Part shown: positions 57,731 to 64,000 of the stretch, in pieces
How the letters are laid out: each line of letters opens with the position of its first letter
How positions within the stretch are numbered: the first letter of the stretch is position 1
Assembly: GCA_023091735.1 (NCBI GenBank)
Contig: JALKBU010000075.1
Span: 1-64,000 of the forward strand
Length of the DNA: 64,000 nt
Direction: 5' to 3'
Origin: Trichomonas tenax
Lineage: Eukaryota; Parabasalia; Trichomonadida; Trichomonadidae
Notes under the pieces: generated by a model
Databases searched by the model: none
The model's input: only the letters and a program-made list of their open reading frames with translations
What the model was told of the DNA's origin: nothing
Position numbers and translations under genes: made by a program

Positions 57731-58912
57731 TTAGACTATATTAGATAACTCACACACAATTTGAGAAAACATCTCATTAAACCTAAACTCGCTACCAGAG
57801 ACGAGATATAAATTTAGTCCCGCTTGCCCATGCTCTGTTTCAAAGATTTCGGCTTGTAATATAGACTTTTGTTGACCTCTCACATCAATAAGATAACTTC
57901 CGCTTGGCTCTTGTGTAATATTTTCCTCGCCAAAATAAGTTTGGATTGTTTCATAAACAGCGGTAGTTGATATTGAAATAATTGTCGACAGTACACGCTC
58001 TAGTTTGTTGAATATTGGCTTTGGAACAGAGCTGTGTGTTATTGGCTGGAATTGATTACAAGGGGGAATTTCTTGATGTGGATTTGTTTGGAATGAGACT
58101 CTAACTTGATTAAACCATCTATGGTCGCGAACTTGATCTATTGTTGCACGCTTTAAAGGATCCTTATTGAGCATTAATTGCAGAATATCTCTAACATCTT
58201 CTGATAAGTATGGAGGGATAATATTTTCTATTGCAGCAATCTCTTTTGCTATTGATTCATATGAATTTTCACGTGAATCAATTTTGGAATTTCCAAATGG
58301 CAAACTTCCTGTTAAAATTGCTAGTAAAAAGACGCCACAAGCCCAGACATCAGCTTTACGACCATCAAAATTCGGGTTTGTGAAAATTTCAGGTGCTTGA
58401 AAATTAGGAGTTCCATATGTTCCTGTGATAATTTCATCTTCACCTTCAAAATGTGAAGCTAAAAATCCTCCAAGTTTAAACTGTTTATCGACAATAAATA
58501 CGTTTTCTGGACGAATATCAAGATGTACTATTGAATTTGAGTGTAAATAATAAACTGCGTCAACTAAACGATAAAACAAATTGCAAGATAGATTCTCTCG
58601 TAATGGAAAATCGAATTTATAATAATCCAATAACGATAATTCTTCAGATTCAACAATTTGTGCAAGAACATGTGAATTATATGTGGTTTCTATCAATTTC
58701 TGTATATATGGATGTGATATTGAACCAAGAATTTCGTATTCCATTTGAAGACTGTCGAAATAAGATGTATGAAATAAATTTTTGCGCATTAAAAACCTTC
58801 CTGAGTACCTCTTCTTCGTTGCTTTGTCAATTGCTTGAATAATGATGTATCCGTCGCGAGGAGCTCCTTGAAGGAGAGAATACTTTCCACTTGGATCCTC
58901 ACCAAGATCCAT
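57731..58912 (-). CDS. CAMK-type kinase-fold protein, likely pseudokinase
   Basis: A 393-residue protein. The kinase fold is at about 8-270 and resembles the SNF1/MARK branch (RKADVWACGVFLLAILTGSLPFGN; KDPLKRATIDQVRDHRWF). Three key residues are altered. The VAIK lysine position reads YSGRF (Arg39). HRD is HLD (130-132), with the Asp kept and PEN present. DFG is GFL (149-151, KLGGFLAS). Without the DFG Asp it is unlikely to be catalytically normal. APE (QAPEIF) is intact. The last 100 residues fold as an alpha/beta unit (GSYLIDVRGQQKSILQAEIFET) like the KA1-type C-terminal domains of MARK/AMPK kinases. A membrane-binding or autoinhibitory role is inferred. Confidence 0.88.
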   Translation of the reverse strand: MDLGEDPSGKYSLLQGAPRDGYIIIQAIDKATKKRYSGRFLMRKNLFHTSYFDSLQMEYEILGSISHPYIQKLIETTYNSHVLAQIVESEELSLLDYYKFDFPLRENLSCNLFYRLVDAVYYLHSNSIVHLDIRPENVFIVDKQFKLGGFLASHFEGEDEIITGTYGTPNFQAPEIFTNPNFDGRKADVWACGVFLLAILTGSLPFGNSKIDSRENSYESIAKEIAAIENIIPPYLSEDVRDILQLMLNKDPLKRATIDQVRDHRWFNQVRVSFQTNPHQEIPPCNQFQPITHSSVPKPIFNKLERVLSTIISISTTAVYETIQTYFGEENITQEPSGSYLIDVRGQQKSILQAEIFETEHGQAGLNLYLVSGSEFRFNEMFSQIVCELSNIV

Positions 58913-59427
58913 TTTGATTTTTTTTCTTTATAAGCACATAACAATAACATCAGCACACGGAATTAATGAACTTTTGCCTTTTATTCCAAAGAAAATACAT
59001 ACAATTCTTTAAATCTATTATATCTTCTTTTTTAGCATTCATTACCTAGCAATAACATTTAAGTACATCATTGGAGCTTATCGCACAATAATGATTGTAT
59101 GGTAGAAAGGAATTCAATAATTTTGTTATATCTAATTTTCAAGGCTGCATTTTATTGAAGCTGGGGTTCCATTGAACAGCACATGAATTGCATATCATGT
59201 GCACACAATTTCCAAAAAAAAAGACCTTTGAGTTTCTTGATTTTGATGTCTATTTTGATGCGGTATGGCGCGCATCAGCCCATACGAGCTACTCACAAAT
59301 GATCGGTGTTTGCAAGATTTTGATTTTCAGTGAATGACCGATAAAATCGATATTTCTCGCCCGTTGAATTAATGGAATAATATTCGTTCGATTTTTTCGC
59401 TTGCATAAGGTTATAAAAAACATAAAG
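58913..59427. other. Divergent spacer between kinase-like gene and Rab
   Basis: About 515 bp of AT-rich DNA. A modest GC-richer patch (about 59265-59290, GATGCGGTATGGCGCGCATC, an inverted repeat GATGCG/CGCATC) might be a small hairpin. No gene is supported. Confidence 0.4.
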
Positions 59428-60012
59428 ATGACTGATCCAATAACCCACCGCGTCGTGCTTATCGGTGATTCACAAGTGGGAAAAACATCACTCATTCATA
59501 GATTCGTACGAAATTCTTACGAGAAACAGCAAAAAAACACCGTCGGTGCAGTCTTTCATACATATGAGGAAGAAGTAAATGGACAAAAAGTTATTATGCA
59601 AATATGGGATACAGCTGGTCAGGAAAAATACCGCAGCCTTGGTCCAATTTACTACAGAAACGCTTCTGCCGGTATCGCTGTGTATGATACAACAAATCCA
59701 GACTCTCTAAATGGTCTTCAGCAATGGATTAGCGACTTTAAACGTCATACCGATCAACCTCTTTTATTTATTGTCGGAAATAAAATAGATATAGCGAGCT
59801 CCGATACAAATGTTCTCAGAGAGGAAGCCCAAAGCTTTGCTGACCAAAATGGCGCGCAACTCTTCCTTGCCTCTGCAAAGACAGGAGAACACGTCAAGGA
59901 AATGTTTAAATCAGTATTCACAGAGCTTGTAAAATCTGGAAAGATATCTGTTGCCGAAAAGCCTAAGCCTCGAAACACAGAATCTTCAAAACAGTCTGGA
60001 GGATGCTGCTAA
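59428..60012 (+). CDS. Rab-family small GTPase
   Basis: A 194-residue Rab from ATG 59428 (upstream in-frame codons include no ATG near). All G motifs are present: GDSQVGKTS (P-loop, 13-21), WDTAGQE (G3), VGNKID (G4) and LASAKTGE (G5). The RabF-type sequence QEKYRSLGPIYYRNASAGIAVYD, with Tyr pairs, fits the Rab5/Rab21/Rab22 endosomal branch. It ends GGCC for double geranylgeranylation. One residue is unusual: the switch I region reads KNTVGAVFHT. It likely acts in early endosomal traffic, but subclass assignment is tentative in this greatly expanded family. Confidence 0.93.
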   Translation: MTDPITHRVVLIGDSQVGKTSLIHRFVRNSYEKQQKNTVGAVFHTYEEEVNGQKVIMQIWDTAGQEKYRSLGPIYYRNASAGIAVYDTTNPDSLNGLQQWISDFKRHTDQPLLFIVGNKIDIASSDTNVLREEAQSFADQNGAQLFLASAKTGEHVKEMFKSVFTELVKSGKISVAEKPKPRNTESSKQSGGCC

Positions 60013-60561
60013 TATAATTATTTTCTTTATTTCTTTTCTATTTGACATTAAATATTTATTTTATCCAATTCTCACATATTCGTCATTGTAACCTGCTTGC
60101 AATGGCATACACAAGTTCAATGTGAAACAATCCTTGATGACGAATTATCAACAATAAAATTCAACCTTATTATGAATGAGAGAGTATTTTAGACAAATTA
60201 TTGCGTGCTTACGGACGTTGCTATGGTAGTGATTGTGTCCTTCTTATCTAAAATCAAGTAATAAAGTCAATAGAAAGTGTCATCAACTTTTAAATTCAAT
60301 TTATCCGAATTTAAAGTGAAAAATAACTCCCTCTTCTTTCAGGAAATAGCCCCCTATCTTTGGGATGTCGCTCCAGGTGTCCCACCCAAGTAATTTATGA
60401 ACGGGGGTCGAGGAAAAAGAAATTACGAATCTTGCTGTAAATAATATCGAAATTTTAAATGCAATCAAAACACGTAAATACACACTCAGCTTGATATACT
60501 TTACATGCTTATATGTACCATCCATAAGAAATCCTTTAATAATGAATTATTATATGTAATA
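60013..60561. other. Gene-free spacer
   Basis: About 550 bp between the Rab gene and the TIR element. A GC-richer patch (about 60340-60420) shares TAGCCCC(C)TAT with a site near 31890; it may be mobile DNA debris. No gene is supported. Confidence 0.4.
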
Positions 60562-61825
60562 TAGGGTGTCGAGAAAATAATTTAGAATCTCAAGTTAGGA
60601 GATAGATGGGAGCAAGCTGAGCACATATAAAAAATCTTTGCCGATGATAACCTCCTTCATTTTTAATATCACACCTATATGTAACTCCCGTATTGAGTTA
60701 TAACCAGATTTTTAGCTCCGAGACCAAAATTCGTTTAAAATTTCCGTACGTTTAGATCATTTTTTTAATGGATTTGCAATATTTGGTCTTTTGTCAGGCC
60801 AACTTTGATAGAATATGAGAAAATAACATAGAAATATTTAAGTACTCTTCGAGCAGGACTACACCATAGATTTTCGTGTCATTCTCTATCGCAACCATTA
60901 AGTTGGCCAAAGTAAGATCCTTGCGTGCGAAATTTTATATCAAATCAAGAATTTTTGGAATGTTGTGCATAGATTTCTATGTCATATTCAGCAATTTTGT
61001 TCTATGCAGATGATAAAAGGCACAATTGCGCCCAATATCTGCTAACCTTTGTGTCATTAATGCATTATGATCCATCTGAACAGGGCAAAATTACGATGGG
61101 TGCCGCACGCTCATTTTTCAGTTCTAAAAAATTTGCTCAACATTTGTCATATTCTGATGTACTTCAATTCCTTCCGACTTCGGTGTCATTTCATTCTTCA
61201 ATAACCATGTGTTGCAATTGATAATTACATACTTTTAATGAACGAAATGCGCTTAGCCACCCATTACACAATTACAAAATTTTTCCGCGAAAAAACTCCT
61301 ATCTTCGATATTTTCATGTTTAGAGGGACAGCAATTGTAAATATCATTAAGAGAGGCCGGAAGTTAAATAATATATGCTTCAAACATTCCATATAGGAAG
61401 AAATCAAAAGTTTGCAATTTGGATTAGATCCTAGAAAGCATAAAAACAAAATGTAGAAATCTTGAGAAAAATCATCGAAAATGAAAAATTTCAAAAATCA
61501 ATCTCAAGTACCTACTTACATTTACCTTCACCAAAACTTCACTATATAAAGTTACACGCAACTTCATTGTTGTAATCCATCTTGAAAAAATTCCAGAATG
61601 ATGCATATTCAGTCCTCAGTATCAAGTTTAAAATTTTTCGAGATGGAAAAATTTGCAAATTTTGTCGGAAACATTTTATTGAATCTTTCTCATCAATATC
61701 CAAAGAACATGCAAAGATATTAAAAATGAATGGGGCTATCATCGCTGGAGATTCTATATCTGTTTTTATTTTTTTGTTATGACTTGTCCATCTTGAGATG
61801 CTAAAGTATTTTCTCGACGCCCTAT
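60562..61825. mobile_element. Decayed 1.26-kb Tc1/mariner-sized TIR element
   Basis: The inverted ends at about 60562-60596 and 61791-61825 match over about 34 bp with three differences (outermost TAGGG(T/C)GTCGAG, then AAAATA, then ATCTCAAG), with TA on each outer side. A TA duplication, short TIRs and 1.26 kb total fit a Tc1/mariner element, a group present in trichomonads. The interior has only short frames (about 80 codons at 60979-61221), none recognisable as a DDE/D transposase by eye, so it is a dead or deleted copy. Confidence 0.65.
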
Positions 61826-62781
61826 ATAAATTTGATCTACTACAAAAATAATGAAAATTGCACAAAATATTCATGATTTCATATAAAGAACGGCTTTAAG
61901 GTGAAATCACATATACAAAGACTTTAAGTCTCGCGCTTATCATTTTGATTATATTTGATTCTTTTAAAATGACTAAGCATACATATCGCAATGACCCACA
62001 CGCGCCTTTGAAACATATCAGGTATTGAGAACTGGATTAGAAAATGATAAATTTAATGTATTATTCATTCTAATGAAATATCAAATTCAGCATAGATTCA
62101 GATAAATATATGCTGAAATAACATATAAAATTGAATTCACCTTATTACATAGATCAATAATTTAGTAAATTTGCATTATATCAATAATGAAAAATGTAAT
62201 ATTTAGCAATAAGCTATTATAATTACACACTTATCGCTATTATCATATGCATGTTGTATCAATGATGTAAAATGTGTTGCTTACTAATTCAAAAGAAGAG
62301 ATGTAATTTGTTTTTAACCAACTATATGATAATTTGATACAACAATAGTCGGCTGTTGTATGCATATTGTGTGTTTTTCTTGCTGCTGATTTGTTATTGT
62401 GATCCAAAAATCAAGTTTTTAACATATGGTTTTGTTTGGTCTGATATTCATTTTATGAGCATTTAGGAGGTGTGTGGTACATGAGAGAGTGCGCAAATGA
62501 TATTCACTTTTAATCAAGATTATCGAAGTTTTAATCCCTGAAATCTCGAATTTCATTTGCCGCAACTATTGCAACCGTAGCTATCCCAGGTGCTGAGTCC
62601 CAATTTATCCGTTTTAAAATTACAGATTTCTCTGGAGGGAGAACTTTTCACACCCGAGATGTAAAAATTTTTCCCTCCTTTTTGAAAAATCGTTCAATGT
62701 GTAATCAATGGAATTATAATTTATATGCAAAAAGGTCGATATAATAAATGAAGTCGTCACTTTTCTAAAATCCTTACTTCA
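61826..62781. other. Gene-free spacer upstream of second Rab
   Basis: AT-rich DNA. GGAGGGAGA (about 62634) and TCCCTCC (about 62672) could pair as a short stem. GTCGTCACTTTT (62753-62764), 17 nt before the Rab ATG, is an inverse copy of the AAAAGTGAC motif. Confidence 0.4.
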
Positions 62782-63360
62782 ATGACACAGGGTTCTAATC
62801 ACTACAAAATTGTAATGTTGGGAAACTCTGGTGTCGGCAAAACTGCCTTTGTGGAGCGTGTGACAAATGACATATTCGTTGATGCCCACGTTCCTACAGT
62901 AGGTGCTCAGTATGTTTCATTAAACTTCGAAATCAATAATACGCCACTCACATTTGAATTCTGGGATACAGCGGGTCAGGAAGTATTTAGATCTCTTGTT
63001 GGCTTTTATGCAAGAGATGCTAAAGGAATTTTCATAGTTTTCGACCTAACAGATGAACAATCTTTCAATGATCTCAAGCAGTGGATCGAATTTTCAAGTG
63101 ATCAAGCTCCTGATGCAAAAATTATCATCTTCGGTAATAAAATTGATTTAGAAGATGCTCGAAAGGTTGCATTAGATAAATTACAGGAGTTTTCTGAAAA
63201 GCATGATGTTGTTTATTTCGAAGGAAGTGCCAAAACAGGTCAATCAGTACGAGATTCTGTGGAGAAAATGGCAGAGATGGTTCTCGCTGCAAATAAGGCA
63301 TCGCAGTCTGATATATCGATTGATAAACCAGTTGCTAAGAAAGAAAAAGGATGTTGCTAA
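62782..63360 (+). CDS. Rab-family small GTPase
   Basis: A 192-residue Rab. P-loop GNSGVGKTA, G3 WDTAGQE, G4 FGNKIDL, G5 EGSAKTG and a C-terminal GCC prenylation site preceded by a Lys-rich stretch (KKEKGCC). Switch I reads VPTVGAQYVSLNF. QEVFRSLVGFYARDAKGIFIVFDLTDEQSFNDLKQW resembles divergent trichomonad Rabs; I cannot assign a subclass. It should cycle between membranes and cytosol in vesicle traffic. The decayed TIR element lies between it and the other Rab at 59428; the two are not recent duplicates. Confidence 0.93.
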   Translation: MTQGSNHYKIVMLGNSGVGKTAFVERVTNDIFVDAHVPTVGAQYVSLNFEINNTPLTFEFWDTAGQEVFRSLVGFYARDAKGIFIVFDLTDEQSFNDLKQWIEFSSDQAPDAKIIIFGNKIDLEDARKVALDKLQEFSEKHDVVYFEGSAKTGQSVRDSVEKMAEMVLAANKASQSDISIDKPVAKKEKGCC

Positions 63361-63614
63361 AAATTTGTTTATTGAATGAAATAAAAAGGATGTCACGTTG
63401 AAATATATACAGACTCTATTTTCTTGAATAGGTTCTAAATGCAGTATTACTTCTGACTTGTATTAATTGATATCGAATAAATAATTCACAAAATGTGTAA
63501 TCAATATATGAAGAGATAAAACCAGTGCATAACGCTTTCAATTGCCCATGAAGTAAAATGATCAAAAACAGGATAAATTAAAATAAATAAAAAACGGGGT
63601 GTGTTTAAATAAAT
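63361..63614. other. Convergent 3' spacer
   Basis: AT-rich DNA between two convergent genes. Nothing is recognised in it. Confidence 0.35.
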
Positions 63615-64000
63615 TTATTGCTTGATATACTTAAGAAGTGGATCATAGTTGAAGCGACCCTTCTCTTCGAAAGCACGAAGAATTGTGACAATACCATGTC
63701 TAGAAAGGTCTGGCTGGAAGCCGCTAAGGATCTGTTCTGCTTCTGATTTCTCAACAACACCCGACTTAGCCTTGTCGTAGTTCTCGAAGAGGGCACGGAG
63801 GTTCTTTGTCTGGCCCATGCAGATCTGAGAAAGGCGTTGGACGACGTTAGAGATATCAGCATCTGGGAACTGATCTGAGTTAGCCTCCATCAAGCAGAAT
63901 GTGTGTGGGGCAGCATCAAGCAACTCGAAGACGCGGCCAGAAGCCTGAATCTTGGCGCCGACGTAGAAAGCGTCTGGTTCGAAGAATTTCTTTGTGACTG
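63615..64000 (-). CDS. DM10/EF-hand axonemal protein (EFHC/Rib72-like), partial
   Basis: The C-terminal 128 or so residues of a gene running off the window end. The first visible part, FFEPDAFYVGAKIQASGRVFELLDAAPHTFCLMEA, is the end of a DM10 domain (form DFYIGxxIxIxGRxFxLxDADExTxxYME) as in EFHC1/Rib72. An EF-hand-like helix pair follows (LRALFENYDKAKSGVVEKSEAEQIL), then a short tail ending DPLLKYIKQ. Rib72/EFHC proteins are inner proteins of doublet microtubules in flagella, fitting a flagellated protist. The EF-hand loop lacks several calcium ligands. The composition is GC-rich compared with neighbours, as for strongly expressed genes. Confidence 0.85.
   Translation of the reverse strand, partial: VTKKFFEPDAFYVGAKIQASGRVFELLDAAPHTFCLMEANSDQFPDADISNVVQRLSQICMGQTKNLRALFENYDKAKSGVVEKSEAEQILSGFQPDLSRHGIVTILRAFEEKGRFNYDPLLKYIKQ

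Noticed and set aside
60979..61221. An 80-codon frame inside the 60.5-61.8 kb element as a transposase
   Set aside because: No DDE/D, helix-turn-helix or other transposase motif is visible.
62634..62680. A GGAGGGA/TCCCTCC stem as a terminator or RNA gene
   Set aside because: Only about seven base pairs, with a long loop and no conserved context.

Overview
This window looks like nuclear DNA of a trichomonad (Parabasalia), most like a Tritrichomonas/Trichomonas-type genome. The assignment rests on the gene families present and the gene architecture, not on any marker gene or search. Signs are: strongly AT-rich intergenic DNA; uninterrupted genes up to 6.5 kb with no convincing intron; short spacing between genes on alternating strands; and families expanded in trichomonads (DUF3447/ankyrin protein, Pmp-like beta-helix surface protein, tetraspanin, R2R3 Myb, divergent CK1-type and other kinases, ARM-repeat and long coiled-coil proteins, many Rabs). 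Trichomonas vaginalis is less AT-rich, so Tritrichomonas is my preferred but unproven reading.

Layout. 1-7.5 kb: SDR pseudogene, LisH-like protein, tetraspanin, a 329-bp MITE, GRAM/StARkin-like lipid-transfer protein, Pmp-like beta-helix protein and a DUF3447-like gene interrupted by an in-frame TAG. 7.5-10.9 kb: gene-free, with a nested fold-back repeat array and a cluster of TGACATGTAAA-type motifs. 10.9-15 kb: ARM-repeat protein and a TSC2/RalGAP-like RapGAP-fold protein. 15-17.6 kb: gene-free, with two near-perfect hairpins, a 55-bp direct repeat and a 1.1-kb terminal-inverted-repeat element. 17.6-25.7 kb: Myb, coiled-coil protein, ankyrin protein, a scrambled CK1 pseudogene beside an intact CK1-like gene, and a secretory coiled-coil membrane protein. 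26.1-29.2 kb: Raptor with three lesions. 29.3-38 kb: small coiled-coil protein, second ARM protein, UBC12-like E2, AMP-forming acetyl-CoA synthetase, GOST-type 7TM protein, two small unknowns and an RBM42-like RRM protein. 38-43 kb: CHD-like remodeller that has lost its ATPase motifs, and a pseudokinase. 43-44.5 kb: gene-poor, with a truncated tRNA-like sequence. 44.5-58.9 kb: KNL1/Spc7-like protein, coiled-coil protein, KDEL-tailed thioredoxin-fold protein, TOR kinase, Kelch protein and a second pseudokinase. 59.4-64 kb: two Rabs flanking a decayed 1.26-kb mariner-sized element, and the 3' end of a DM10/EF-hand axonemal gene.

Themes. TOR kinase, a (broken) Raptor and a TSC2-like RapGAP-fold protein lie within 45 kb. 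This covers much of a TOR signalling axis, although linkage alone does not show joint function. Several enzyme-fold proteins have lost catalytic residues (CHD ATPase, two kinases, RapGAP-like, PDI-like). Two short motifs, AAAA(G)GTGACA and TTTAC(A/G)TGTCA, recur just upstream of start codons and also inside hairpins and the MITE. They are candidate core-promoter elements that mobile DNA may carry.
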